DNA from: Bacteroides sp. CAG:1060_57_27
GTDB lineage: Bacteria; Bacteroidota; Bacteroidia; Bacteroidales; UBA932
NCBI GenBank assembly: GCA_001915575.1
Contig: MNQT01000014.1
Span: 11,637-75,636 of the forward strand
Reading direction: 5' to 3'
Length of the DNA: 64,000 nucleotides
Shown here piece by piece: positions 54,263 to 63,911 of the stretch. The translations under genes and the position numbers were made by a program. Every line of letters begins with the position of its first letter. Within the stretch, counting starts at the first letter, position 1. Under the pieces are notes generated by a model, which saw only the letters and a program-made list of their open reading frames with translations, had not been told where the DNA came from and made no database searches.

Positions 54263-55456
54263 ATGAAGAGTACACTGAAAGAAATCTGTGCTCAGTACAC
54301 AGAGCCTCAGCAGATCGAGGCAATGGGCATCTACCCGTATTACCGCCCCATCTCTTCAGGACAAGACCCGGTAGTCACCATGGCTGACGGACGCAAAGTC
54401 ATGATGTTCGGCTCCAACTCCTACCTCGGCCTGTCCGATGATCCCCGCCTCAAGGAGGCCGCAATCGCCGCGATACGCAAATACGGCACCAGCTGCTCGG
54501 GAAGCCGCTTCCTCAACGGAACGCTCGACATCCACGAAGAGCTGGAGGAGAAGCTCGCAAGATTCGTAGGCAAGGACGCCGCAGTCACATACAGCACCGG
54601 ATTCCAGGTCAACCTCGGAGTGGTCAGCAGCCTCGGTTTCCACGGAGGCTACACTTTCCTCGACGCGCTCGACCACGCCTGCATCATCGACGGCAGCCGT
54701 CTCGGATTCGCCGATGTCAGGAAGTTCTCACACAACGACATGGCCGACCTCGAAAAGAAGCTCTCGATGACCCCCGCCGACGCGCCCAAGCTCATAGTGG
54801 TCGACGGAGTCTACTCCATGGAGGGCGACATTGCCCCGCTGCCGGATATGGTCTGCCTCGCAGAGAAATACGGGGCGTCTATCATGGTCGACGACGCGCA
54901 TGGACTCGGAGTCATAGGTGAGAACGGCTCAGGCACCGCCAGCCACTACGGGCTCACCGACAAGGTGGACCTCATAATGGGCACCTTCTCCAAGAGCTTC
55001 GGCTCCCTCGGAGGCTTCATCGCCGGAAGCAGGGAGGTCATCAACTTCCTCAAGCACCGCTCCCGCACCCTGATATTCAGCGCCTCCATGACCCCGGCCT
55101 CGGTAGCCGCAGCATCAAAGGCACTGGACATCATGATAGAGGAGCCAGGGCGCAGGGACCACCTCTGGATGATAACCCGCCACGCCCAGCAGGCCTTCAG
55201 GGACAACGGCTTCGACATAGGCCGCACCCAGTCGCCCATAATCCCCCTTTTCGTGCGCGACACGATCAAGGCCATGAAGATAGTACGCAAGGCCTACGAG
55301 GACGGCATATTCATCACCCCGGTAATTGCGCCGGCGGTACCCGAGAACGATGTGCTGATACGATTCGCGCTGATGGCCACACACAGCATAGAACAGGTCG
55401 ACGAGGCGGTGGAGAAGCTCACGCGCATATTCAAGACAGAAGGGGTCATAGCATAA
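54263..55456 (+). CDS. spt: Serine palmitoyltransferase (alpha-oxoamine synthase)
   Basis: 397 residues. PLP enzyme that condenses serine with an acyl-CoA to 3-ketosphinganine. Features: AMGIYPYYRPISSGQ start as in Bacteroidales SPT, MFGSNSYLGLSDDPR, GSRFLNGTLDIHEELE, DDAHGLGVIGE and the PLP Lys in GTFSKSFGSLGGF. 2-amino-3-ketobutyrate ligase is the main alternative, but its N-terminus differs. An SDR reductase follows 10 bases later. Confidence 0.87.
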   Translation: MKSTLKEICAQYTEPQQIEAMGIYPYYRPISSGQDPVVTMADGRKVMMFGSNSYLGLSDDPRLKEAAIAAIRKYGTSCSGSRFLNGTLDIHEELEEKLARFVGKDAAVTYSTGFQVNLGVVSSLGFHGGYTFLDALDHACIIDGSRLGFADVRKFSHNDMADLEKKLSMTPADAPKLIVVDGVYSMEGDIAPLPDMVCLAEKYGASIMVDDAHGLGVIGENGSGTASHYGLTDKVDLIMGTFSKSFGSLGGFIAGSREVINFLKHRSRTLIFSASMTPASVAAASKALDIMIEEPGRRDHLWMITRHAQQAFRDNGFDIGRTQSPIIPLFVRDTIKAMKIVRKAYEDGIFITPVIAPAVPENDVLIRFALMATHSIEQVDEAVEKLTRIFKTEGVIA

Positions 55457-55466
55457 CGGAAAGGAT

Positions 55467-56261
55467 ATGGTAATTCTTATCACAGGTATCTCCTCCGGCT
55501 TCGGCAAGGCGATGGCCGAGGCCCTGAGCGCCGAGGGGCACAAGGTCTACGGGACGCACCGCCACGCACGGGAGTTCATCCCCGGGGTGGAGTACATCAA
55601 GGCCGACGCGACCGACGAGGTACAGGTCGAGGCCGCCGTCCGCCGCGTGACAGACGCAGAGGGCAGGATAGACGTGTTCATCAACAACGCCGGTATGGGC
55701 ATAGGCGGGCCGCTGGAGTTCAGCAGCCTCGAAGATGCCCGCACCCAGATGGACGTCAACTGGATGGGCATGGTGAGGTTCCTGCACCACATCGTACCCC
55801 TGATGCGCCGCCAGCACGGGGGAAAGATCATCTGCATCAGCTCGATAGGAGGGCTTATGGGACTGCCGTACCAGGGACTGTACTCAGCCTCGAAGTTCGC
55901 GATCGAAGGCTACTGCGAGGCCCTGAGGCTCGAGCTGCAGGACTTCGGAATCAAGGTGGTGGTGATAGAGCCCGGCGACTTCTCGACCAACTTCACCGCC
56001 ACGCGCAAGTGCGTCGACACGCCCGAGGCAAGACAGGCCTACCCTTCCTTCGACCGCTCGATGCGGAGCATAGAGAAAGACGAGAGGAACGGGATGAAGC
56101 CGGAAGCCCTTGCACGGAAGATATGCCGCATAGCCGCAGCGAAGAACCCGCGATACACCTACATCATCGCCTCGCCCCTGCAGAAGCTCGCCGTGCTGGC
56201 GAAGACCCTACTGCCCCCGAGGCTGTTCGCCAGGGTACTCTCGCTCTACTACAGGCTCTAA
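55467..56261 (+). CDS. SDR oxidoreductase, candidate 3-ketosphinganine reductase
   Basis: 264 residues, classical short-chain dehydrogenase: TGISSGFGKAMAEAL NAD(P) site, NNAGMGIGG, catalytic Ser in ICISSIGG and YSASKFAIEGYCEAL (Tyr-x3-Lys). The C-terminal helical part ending LARVLSLYYRL could be membrane-associated. Position after the SPT gene suggests it reduces 3-ketosphinganine. That is inference from context; the bacterial enzyme family is not uniform. Confidence 0.75.
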   Translation: MVILITGISSGFGKAMAEALSAEGHKVYGTHRHAREFIPGVEYIKADATDEVQVEAAVRRVTDAEGRIDVFINNAGMGIGGPLEFSSLEDARTQMDVNWMGMVRFLHHIVPLMRRQHGGKIICISSIGGLMGLPYQGLYSASKFAIEGYCEALRLELQDFGIKVVVIEPGDFSTNFTATRKCVDTPEARQAYPSFDRSMRSIEKDERNGMKPEALARKICRIAAAKNPRYTYIIASPLQKLAVLAKTLLPPRLFARVLSLYYRL

Positions 56262-59200
56262 GCCCTGCGCGGACGGCGATGCAGCGCGAACGCGGGAAGA
56301 TAGAATATCAGCGCGATGACGGAGAACACAAGGCCCGTTATCGTGCCTATCGCGAAGTCGAACCAGAAGACCTCCGAGGGACCGTCGAAAAGGAAGGGGA
56401 CAAGACCCATTATCGATGACAGTATGGTCAGCGATATGGGGATTATCTTCCTGTTGAAGGCCTTGATGTAAGCCCTCAGCTGCAGCTGCATTGCCCTGCC
56501 GGAATCCATACCCGGCAGCAGCATTCCGCCTGCCGTATCCTTGAAGCCCCTCTCGCCGAGCATGGCAGACACGAGGTAGATGCCGGCGTTGACCGTGATG
56601 CCGCTGAGCATCACGAAGGCGGCGAACCCGCCCTTGTCGAAGGAGAAGTCGCTCAGGCCGAACACGAGGAACACGCCTATGAACGACACGGGAATCAGCA
56701 GTATTATGGAGAACGGATAGCGCAGGGAATTGAAATGCACCGCGCAGAGCACGAAGATTGCGGCTATCACCAGCAGGATAAGCGCGGCATACTTGTCCTG
56801 GTTCTCGTAGAACCAACCTCCCGACTCGCCCTCTGCCGTATAGCCGAGCGGCAGCACGGAGCCGTTCATCCAGTCCACAGTCTCCTCGGAAAAGGTGCGT
56901 CGCATCTGCTCCGGCCCGACGAAATTATAGCGCACGTCGACCGAGTAGGACTGGTCTTCCTTGTTTATCGACAGTGACGTCCTCTCCTTGCGTATACTGC
57001 CTATCTCCGAGAGTTTCATCTTGCCATCGCCGCTCTGCACGGCGACATTCTCGACATGCCAGAGATCCATCTCATCCTTTGCCGAAGACTCTATGCGCAC
57101 GCCGACATACTCTCCTCCATACGGTATCGACCCTACGGAGGCATCGTACAGGGGCGAATACAGCGAGGAGTAATATTCATAGGGGCTGATTCCCACGGCC
57201 GTGAGCGCCTCGAAGTCGTAGCCGACATTGAACTCGCTCTGCGGACGGTCGTAGCCGCTCGCCCATATTTCCGGGTCGGACACTCTCCTGTTGGCCCGCA
57301 TGTGCCCTATCATCGTCTCCGCATAGGAAATAAGCCTGTCGTAGTTATAGCCGCTGAGGGTGATGCCGTAATACGCGAAGTCCGTGTTGACCCTGTTGCT
57401 GAAGCCCCGGTCGTCGATGCCGTAGACTGTCCAGTTGGCTCCGCCGAAGCTTGCCGCCATCACTATCACGTCGCCCTTTATCATCGACGGCAGGGCCGTA
57501 CCCTCCACCTCGGGCTTGAAATACACACGTATGGTTCCGTCGGTGGCGGAGTATATCTCCGTCTCGAAGGTCTCTATTTCGTCTACCGAACTCAGGTAGT
57601 TCTCCATGCTGCGCATCACTTCGTCGAGCTGCTGCACGGTGCAGCCCTCGGGCATTCCGGCCGAAACCGTAAGGCAGGGCCGCTCAGGCTCGCGGTAGAA
57701 GTCCGACCGCTCCATAGCCTTGTGGAACAGCGCAAAACTCGTCCCGAGCACATTGTCTATGACCTTGCGGTTGTCGGCATAGGGTTTCCACGAGATATCT
57801 TCGGGAAGCAGGCAGGTAGGGATGCCGAACGAGGCGACGAGCAGCAGCGCAAGCACCCAGCGGTGCGAAAGCGCCCAGCGCAGGTAGGAGGAATAGCGGG
57901 AATTCCAGCGGACGATGCGGCGCAGCCTGCGCACATAGGCCGTCCCGGAAGTGTCGTAACGGACGGGAATATAGTCCAGCAAGGCCGGGATGAACAGATA
58001 CGACACGAGCAGAGACACGCACAGGTTGATGACTATCGCAAGAGAGAACTCCACGAGGCTCGTCCGTTCCGACTCGGGCAGCAGGAATATCGCAAGCAGC
58101 GAGGCCACCGTAGTGAGCACCGCGCTCAGCAGGGCCGGGAACACGCTGCGGTCGTGGTGCCGAGAGTAGTGGTCCACCATGACTATGGTGTTGTCGATTA
58201 TGATTCCGAGCGACACCGTCACTCCGGCGAGGGTGTAGATATGTATCTCCAGGCCGACTATCCAGTACAGGCAGACGGCTATCAGTATGTCGACGGCGAG
58301 GGATATCGCGACGAGCAGCATATAGCGCCACGAACGGTTGGCGATGAACGCGAACACGAGCAGCAGGAGCAGGCAGAGCAGGGTGCGGACATATATCTTG
58401 TGCAGTTCCGTCCCGATGTATTCGGAGGAGTCGTAGTTCACCGCGACCGAAATCTCCTCCGGGAAAGACGGCTCCAGGCCGGCTATCACCGACTTGACCT
58501 CGTCAACCACCGACAGCAGGTTCGCGTCCGGACTCACACCGACCGAGAGCGTCAGCGTGTTGAGCCCGTTGATACGGAAATAGCTCGATGGCAGCGACTC
58601 CTGATAGCGCATGGAGGCTATGTCGCCGAGCCTGACTATCCGTCCGCCTACGTTCTTCACGGGAGTCATGCCCATGTCGCCCTCCGAAAGGCTGGCGAGC
58701 CTCACGGCATAGCGGCTGCTGCCCGAGGAGACCATGCCGAGCATCTGCTCGCCGTAACGGGCGGCGAAGGCTGAGGCTATGTCGTCGGCCGTGATGCCGA
58801 GGGAGGAAGCCTTGTCATAGTCGAACTCTATCACCCACTCATAGGGCGTATAGCCGTTGAAACTCACGTCCGCGACCCCTTCCACGGCCGACAGCGGATA
58901 GATCAGACGGTCCTCGACGAACGAAGCTATCTCCTTGGACGGCAGGCTGCTAAGGATATTGAACGAAACGGCGGTCTGGGCGCGCTGTCCGGAGACTCCA
59001 ACCGAAATCGCCGGATACGAACAGCCGTCCGGCAGGGAAGGGTAGATGTTGCGTATGTTGGAGGCCATCTCGAAGCGCACCGACTGGAGATCGGTCCTGC
59101 GTCCGAACTCGAGGGTTATCGAACCCTCTCCGTTGCGGGACACCGACGATACGGAGCGGCAGCCCCTGATATTGGAGAGCACGCCCTCGAGCAGGGATGT

Positions 59201-59383
59201 GACCTCCGACTCGACCACCCGCGAGGAGGCTCCGGGATACGAGAACGACACGCTGACCTCGCGCGAAGGCGACGACGGGGTATACTGCACCTTGAGCATG
59301 GAGAACCCGGCCGCTCCCACGATGGCCGTGACCGCCATCAGAAGAAGCACCGAGAACGAAGATATGCCCCGCTTCCCCTCCAT
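56258..59383 (-). CDS. RND efflux permease, second of the pair
   Basis: 1041 residues, twelve membrane helices with two large periplasmic loops. The helix-4 proton-relay region reads SLGIIIDNTIVMVDHY, with one Asp followed by Asn. It belongs to the AcrB/MdtB/CusA-like superfamily. Six bases after the first permease. Its 3' end overlaps the SDR gene by four bases tail to tail. Paired permeases may form a mixed trimer as in MdtBC; substrate unknown. Confidence 0.9.
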   Translation of the reverse strand: MEGKRGISSFSVLLLMAVTAIVGAAGFSMLKVQYTPSSPSREVSVSFSYPGASSRVVESEVTSLLEGVLSNIRGCRSVSSVSRNGEGSITLEFGRRTDLQSVRFEMASNIRNIYPSLPDGCSYPAISVGVSGQRAQTAVSFNILSSLPSKEIASFVEDRLIYPLSAVEGVADVSFNGYTPYEWVIEFDYDKASSLGITADDIASAFAARYGEQMLGMVSSGSSRYAVRLASLSEGDMGMTPVKNVGGRIVRLGDIASMRYQESLPSSYFRINGLNTLTLSVGVSPDANLLSVVDEVKSVIAGLEPSFPEEISVAVNYDSSEYIGTELHKIYVRTLLCLLLLLVFAFIANRSWRYMLLVAISLAVDILIAVCLYWIVGLEIHIYTLAGVTVSLGIIIDNTIVMVDHYSRHHDRSVFPALLSAVLTTVASLLAIFLLPESERTSLVEFSLAIVINLCVSLLVSYLFIPALLDYIPVRYDTSGTAYVRRLRRIVRWNSRYSSYLRWALSHRWVLALLLVASFGIPTCLLPEDISWKPYADNRKVIDNVLGTSFALFHKAMERSDFYREPERPCLTVSAGMPEGCTVQQLDEVMRSMENYLSSVDEIETFETEIYSATDGTIRVYFKPEVEGTALPSMIKGDVIVMAASFGGANWTVYGIDDRGFSNRVNTDFAYYGITLSGYNYDRLISYAETMIGHMRANRRVSDPEIWASGYDRPQSEFNVGYDFEALTAVGISPYEYYSSLYSPLYDASVGSIPYGGEYVGVRIESSAKDEMDLWHVENVAVQSGDGKMKLSEIGSIRKERTSLSINKEDQSYSVDVRYNFVGPEQMRRTFSEETVDWMNGSVLPLGYTAEGESGGWFYENQDKYAALILLVIAAIFVLCAVHFNSLRYPFSIILLIPVSFIGVFLVFGLSDFSFDKGGFAAFVMLSGITVNAGIYLVSAMLGERGFKDTAGGMLLPGMDSGRAMQLQLRAYIKAFNRKIIPISLTILSSIMGLVPFLFDGPSEVFWFDFAIGTITGLVFSVIALIFYLPAFALHRRPRRA

Positions 59384-59389
59384 CTTCCG

Positions 59390-62300
59390 TCAACTGGATT
59401 TCCTGCGTTTCTTATATATCACCGAATACAGCGCAGGCACATAGAACAGGCTTATCACCGTACCTGCCGTAAGGCCTGCGATTATCACGAGCGCCATAGG
59501 ATACTGGAGGTCGTCGCCTATGGTGCCCCGGCTGAGGAACGGAGCCACCGACAGTATGGTCGTCAGGGTGGTCATTATTATCGCCTTTAGCCTGCGGTGT
59601 CCGGCCTCGTGGATGGCGTCATCGATCTCCCAGCCTTCCTTCACGAGCCGGTTTATGGTGTCGATCTTGAGTATGGAGTCGTTGATGACTATACCGCATA
59701 CCACTACGATTCCTATCAGCGACATTATGTTGATGCTCGTGCCCGTAAGCCACAGCACCACGAGGCTGAACGCCAGGTCTATGACTATCTCCGAAAGGAT
59801 TATCACAGGCTGGACGAGCGACTCGAACTGCGAGGCCAGTATGAGGAAGAGCATCGCGAGCGCTATGAGCAGCACGAACACCATCTGTCTCATCATCTGC
59901 GCGTTGGAGAAATACGCCCCCGAGAAGCCCACGTCGAATCCCGGGTGCTCCGACACGACATCCCTGACCGTGGCCATCGTCTCCGGCACGTCCGAAGAGG
60001 GAATGTCGAGGGACAGAGGGTAGTACTGCCCTTCCTCGCCGGAAACTATGGTCTTGAAGTCCTCGTCGAAAGTCTGGCGGAGCAGCGACTTGAGGGGTAT
60101 GGAATATGCCTGCCTGCCGTCTGAGGCCGGCTTGTCTATCACCGCATGCTCGAAGAGGTCTTCCATCTCCACCATATCGGTACCGAGCACCACGGGAACG
60201 GAACGGCCGCCCTGCACGATCTCGAACACCCTGTTGCCGTTCAGGCTGCTGTGCAGCACCGACACGAGCTCGCTGCGGCTGACCCCGTACAGGCTCATAA
60301 GCTCGGGGTCGCTGACATACAGCACGTCCTGCTTCACTGATATGGGAGGCAGGCCGATTCGGGGCAGGGCGGCCGACAGGTCGCCGAGCAGCGGCTGCAG
60401 GGAGGACGGGGTGAGCACCGTTCCAGAGCCCGGCCGTATCCTTGCCGTCAGTTCAGCCTCGGTGTCGGAGAACACCATGTCGAAGATATTGCCCGAAGTG
60501 CTGAAGCCGAACACCGCATCCGGCCAGGTGCCGCCTATAAGGGACGCGAATTCCCGCTTCATGGCTTCGAGCGTCCGCGCATCGGCACACTTGAAATAGA
60601 CGCTGGCCTCGTTGGAGGCGAGATCGCCGCTATGGCTGAGCACGAACTGCTGCACTCCCACCATAGAGCTTATCTGCGAGCAGCGCTCCGAGGCGAAGTC
60701 TTCCAGGGCGATTATACGGTTCCTGTTCTCGTCTATGGAGATATGTTCGTTCCAGTCGATGTCGAGGACGGCGTCGGAATAGCTGATGGGCGGCAGCTTG
60801 GACTTGGGCATGAAGGAGACGCAGACCGCGACTATCACCGCGCTCGCGAGGGGCACTCCCCACGAGAGCCAGCGGTGACGCAGGAAGAAGTTGACTCCCC
60901 CGTCATACACGCGCAGCGCCCCGCCGAAGCTCAGCTTCTCGAGGAAACGGTTGGGGGTGAAACGCCCGAAGCGCCTGTACGACACCCAGTAGTAGACAGG
61001 CAGCAGGATCACCGTCACGAGGTACGACACGAGCAGCAGCACCGTCACGGTGATCGCCTGGTCGTAGAAAAGGTCGCCTGCGAGGCCGTTGAGGAAGATG
61101 AGCGGGATGAACACGGCGCAGGTCGTCAGCACCGAGCTCAGCATGGCGCCGGACACCTCGCCCGTACCCTTTATCACCGCATCGCGCAGCGGCTCCCCCC
61201 TCTGCCAGCGGGCAGTCATGTTGTCGGTGAGCACTATCGTATTGTCGACCATCATGCCCACACCGAGCAGCAGGCCGGAAAGGGAGATGATGTTGACGGT
61301 CATCCCAAGCAGGAAGAACACGAAGAACGATATCACCAGCGACACCGGAATCGACAGCGACACGAGCAGCGGGGAGCGCAGGTCCTTCATGAACAGGAAT
61401 ATTATCGCGCAGTCAAGCAGTATCGCGATGATGATATTGAGAATCAGGTTGTTTATCGAATAGTCCAGAAGTTCCGTCTGGTCGCGGGTAAGGGTGAACT
61501 CTATGTCGGGGTAGTCCTGTGCGAACACATCGAGCAGGGAGTTTATCGCACTGCGCAGGTCGGCCATACGGGCCTCTCCCTGCTTGATGACCGCGAGCAT
61601 AACGGCGTCCTTCCCGTCGGAGCGGTCGAGGCCGCTGCGGGGCGCGGCATGCTCCACCACAGAGGCGACATCCCTGATCTGCATGACCTTGTCGCCCGAC
61701 CTGAAATATACGTTCCCGATATCCTCGGGGCTCGACGCGAACGAGCGGAAACGGACGTTGTAGCGGTATTCCCCGTCGCGTATCGTCAGGTTCGACAGGC
61801 GCACGTTGGCGTCCGCGAGGCTCGACGCGAACATATCGACGCTCATGCCCGCCGCTGAAAGTTTCTCGAGATCGGGAAGCACGAGTATCTCCCTCTCGGC
61901 CACCCCGCTCACATCCACCATCGCCACCTCGTCGAGCTGTTCGAGACGCTTGGCGATCACGCTCGAGACGAAATCGCTCAGCTCGAGGAACCCGTCGCCC
62001 TGCAAGGCTTCCCCGCGCCCGGTGACGTTTATGAAGAAGGCCGGGATATCGGTCGCGCTGGCCTTGAACACCTTCGGACGGGAGATGTCGGGCAGCGACG
62101 ACATGCTCCTGTCTATCTTCTCGTTCACCTCGATGAAGGCGAAGTCTATGTCATGCCCCTGCTCGAATGAGAGCACTATCGACGCCGAGCCGTCGCGGGA
62201 CTCCGTGTGCAGCCCCGCAAGGTGGTCGGTCTGTACGAGATTCTGCCGCAGCGTCCTCACGACCACCTCGTCCAGCTCGCGCGCAGACATGTCCGGGGCG

Positions 62301-62455
62301 TCCACCTGCACGGTGACATAGGGTATGTCCACATCGGGGATCAGTCCCACCGGCAGGGCCCTGATGCCGACGCAGCCGAGAATCACCAGCACCAGAGTCA
62401 CCATGCTGACCGAGACGGTCTTGTCCAGCAGCTTGTCGAGCAGTCTGTCGAGCAT
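59390..62455 (-). CDS. RND efflux permease, first of the pair
   Basis: 1021 residues. N-terminal helix (KTVSVSMVTLVLVILGCVGI) followed by GLIPDVDIPYVTVQVDAPDM, typical of hydrophobe/amphiphile RND pumps. Helix-4 region LLGVGMMVDNTIVLTDNM carries one relay Asp. Between adaptor and second permease, 8 and 6 bases apart. Exports drugs, bile salts or other compounds with a TolC-type channel; substrate unknown. Confidence 0.92.
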   Translation of the reverse strand: MLDRLLDKLLDKTVSVSMVTLVLVILGCVGIRALPVGLIPDVDIPYVTVQVDAPDMSARELDEVVVRTLRQNLVQTDHLAGLHTESRDGSASIVLSFEQGHDIDFAFIEVNEKIDRSMSSLPDISRPKVFKASATDIPAFFINVTGRGEALQGDGFLELSDFVSSVIAKRLEQLDEVAMVDVSGVAEREILVLPDLEKLSAAGMSVDMFASSLADANVRLSNLTIRDGEYRYNVRFRSFASSPEDIGNVYFRSGDKVMQIRDVASVVEHAAPRSGLDRSDGKDAVMLAVIKQGEARMADLRSAINSLLDVFAQDYPDIEFTLTRDQTELLDYSINNLILNIIIAILLDCAIIFLFMKDLRSPLLVSLSIPVSLVISFFVFFLLGMTVNIISLSGLLLGVGMMVDNTIVLTDNMTARWQRGEPLRDAVIKGTGEVSGAMLSSVLTTCAVFIPLIFLNGLAGDLFYDQAITVTVLLLVSYLVTVILLPVYYWVSYRRFGRFTPNRFLEKLSFGGALRVYDGGVNFFLRHRWLSWGVPLASAVIVAVCVSFMPKSKLPPISYSDAVLDIDWNEHISIDENRNRIIALEDFASERCSQISSMVGVQQFVLSHSGDLASNEASVYFKCADARTLEAMKREFASLIGGTWPDAVFGFSTSGNIFDMVFSDTEAELTARIRPGSGTVLTPSSLQPLLGDLSAALPRIGLPPISVKQDVLYVSDPELMSLYGVSRSELVSVLHSSLNGNRVFEIVQGGRSVPVVLGTDMVEMEDLFEHAVIDKPASDGRQAYSIPLKSLLRQTFDEDFKTIVSGEEGQYYPLSLDIPSSDVPETMATVRDVVSEHPGFDVGFSGAYFSNAQMMRQMVFVLLIALAMLFLILASQFESLVQPVIILSEIVIDLAFSLVVLWLTGTSINIMSLIGIVVVCGIVINDSILKIDTINRLVKEGWEIDDAIHEAGHRRLKAIIMTTLTTILSVAPFLSRGTIGDDLQYPMALVIIAGLTAGTVISLFYVPALYSVIYKKRRKSS

Positions 62456-62463
62456 AGGCGCTG

Positions 62464-63534
62464 CTATTCTTTGAGCCTGACGGCCGAACCGTCAGCAAGG
62501 TTGAGGTTGCCCGAGACGATCACCGTGTCGCCTGGTTCGAGGGAGGCGCCGCGCGACTCGTTGGCCTCCACGGCATAGCTCTCGCTGTTGGCCCCGAGGA
62601 TGTTGACATAGACCCACCTGGCCTTTCCGTCGGAATAGCAGAATAGCACGTCGAGGTCGTCACGCACTACGACGGCGGACTTCGGCACCACCATCATGTC
62701 GTCCATGAACTTGTCTACCGTCACCTTCACGTTCATCCCGTCAAGCAGCCGCGACGAGCCCGACAGGGTGGCGCAGACCTCTATCTGGCCGTTTTCGTCT
62801 ATGCTGGGGTTGACCGTCCTGACCTTTCCGGTCAGCACCGTGGCGCCTCCCTGTCCGAACGGAGTGACCTTGACGGCCTGTCCACGGGCGACGAGCGGAT
62901 ATTCCGACTCGAGTATGTTGAACCTGACCTCGAAACTGCTGTCGTCGATTACCATGCAGAACGGCTTGCCGTCGGTCACATCCCAGGTCTTCTGAGATAT
63001 GTTGGCCACCGTGCCCGAAATCGGCGCCCTGAGGCAGGTCGCGTCGTAGGCCAGGGCGGCCTTCTCGTAGTCGTTGCGCGAAGCGTTGAGGCCGGAGCGT
63101 ACGAGGGCCACCTCGCGCACATTCTCGGGAGCCGTATCCTCGTCGGGATAGCCGAGGCCGGCAAGTACGTCGAGATATTCGAGTTCGGAACGCCTGAGCG
63201 CGATCTCCGCCGCATCGAGGGCAAGTTTCTGCTCGCCGCTGTCCAGCTCCGCGATCACGTCGCCCTTCTCCACGCGGTCCCCGTTCTCGAAGTTCACCCT
63301 GACTATCGTCCCTCCCGAGGGGAACGACAGGCTGCTGCTCGAGGCCGGGCTGAGCTTGCCGTTGGAGAGGATCTGCATCGGGAAGGGCTGCCTCTCCAGG
63401 CATATGACATCCACCTCGTTGACAGCCGGAGAATACTCCAGCATCGCGCCGCCGTCCGCGGCACCGTCCTTTTCCTTACAGCCGGCGGACACGAGGGCCG
63501 CCAGGGTTATCAAAGCAAGAGTCTTTCCGTTCAT
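62464..63534 (-). CDS. RND periplasmic adaptor lipoprotein
   Basis: 356 residues. Lipobox LVSAGC at the N-terminus. Barrel-sandwich hybrid halves flank a short coiled-coil hairpin (GDVIAELDSGEQKLALDAAE; APISGTVANISQ), then a beta-barrel and membrane-proximal domain (VPKSAVVVRDDLDVLFC). Links the permease to the outer-membrane channel. Three bases after the interrupted channel gene. Confidence 0.92.
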   Translation of the reverse strand: MNGKTLALITLAALVSAGCKEKDGAADGGAMLEYSPAVNEVDVICLERQPFPMQILSNGKLSPASSSSLSFPSGGTIVRVNFENGDRVEKGDVIAELDSGEQKLALDAAEIALRRSELEYLDVLAGLGYPDEDTAPENVREVALVRSGLNASRNDYEKAALAYDATCLRAPISGTVANISQKTWDVTDGKPFCMVIDDSSFEVRFNILESEYPLVARGQAVKVTPFGQGGATVLTGKVRTVNPSIDENGQIEVCATLSGSSRLLDGMNVKVTVDKFMDDMMVVPKSAVVVRDDLDVLFCYSDGKARWVYVNILGANSESYAVEANESRGASLEPGDTVIVSGNLNLADGSAVRLKE

Positions 63535-63537
63535 GGG

Positions 63538-63811
63538 CTACATGGTCAGTTCTTCGGGCACGACCTCGAGGTCGCGCTCGAGCATGAAATCATAGAGTGT
63601 ATATTTGCGCAGGTTGTAGTAGTATATCCAGAAATTGCTCAGGTCGCTTATGTAGTTCTGGATGGCCGTGTCACTCTCGCTGCGCGCGGTGTTGAGATCT
63701 GTCACCGTCGCCGTTCCGCCGCGGAAGTTCTCCATAACGAGGGCATAGCGTTCGCGGGCTATGTCCTCGGCCCTCTGCGACACGAGGCATATCTGCCGCT
63801 GGTTGTTGAAC
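63538..63811 (-). pseudogene. 3' part of a TolC-family outer-membrane channel gene, cut by an IS
   Basis: Minus-strand coding sequence for the last 90 or so residues of an outer-membrane factor (FNNQRQICLVSQRAEDIARE, ENFRGGTATVTDLNTARSES, ISDLSNFWIYYYNLRKYTLY). It is complete at the stop (63538) but loses homology at about 63811, where IS21-type DNA begins; the IS side adds an in-frame TAG. The 5' part should lie beyond the window. The adaptor and pumps downstream may have lost their promoter or their channel. Confidence 0.85.
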
Positions 63812-63821
63812 TGTAGATACT

Positions 63822-63861
63822 AATTGAAAAGTGCGCCAATATTCCAATTGAAAAGTGCGCC
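63822..63861 (+). repeat. Two 16-base repeats at the IS end
   Basis: AATTGAAAAGTGCGCC occurs at 63822-63837 and 63846-63861, 24 bases apart. Multiple internal copies near the ends are typical binding sites for the IS21 transposase. Confidence 0.85.
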
Positions 63862-63882
63862 GCCATAGGATAAGTATAATGA

Positions 63883-63907
63883 CCTTTGTATCATCCAAAT
63901 ACAAAGG
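63883..63907 (+). promoter_or_regulatory. Palindrome in front of istA
   Basis: CCTTTGTAT (63883-63891) and ATACAAAGG (63899-63907) form a perfect 9-bp inverted repeat with a 7-base loop, ending four bases before the ATG at 63912. It could be an operator or a hairpin hiding the start site. Confidence 0.5.
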
Positions 63908-63911
63908 TAAA

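Noticed and set aside
54263..55456. 2-amino-3-ketobutyrate CoA ligase (kbl)
   Set aside because: Same superfamily, but the N-terminus and motifs read as Bacteroidales serine palmitoyltransferase, and no threonine dehydrogenase is next to it.
63822..63861. CRISPR-like short repeats
   Set aside because: Only two copies with 8-base spacing next to istA; they are IS end repeats.
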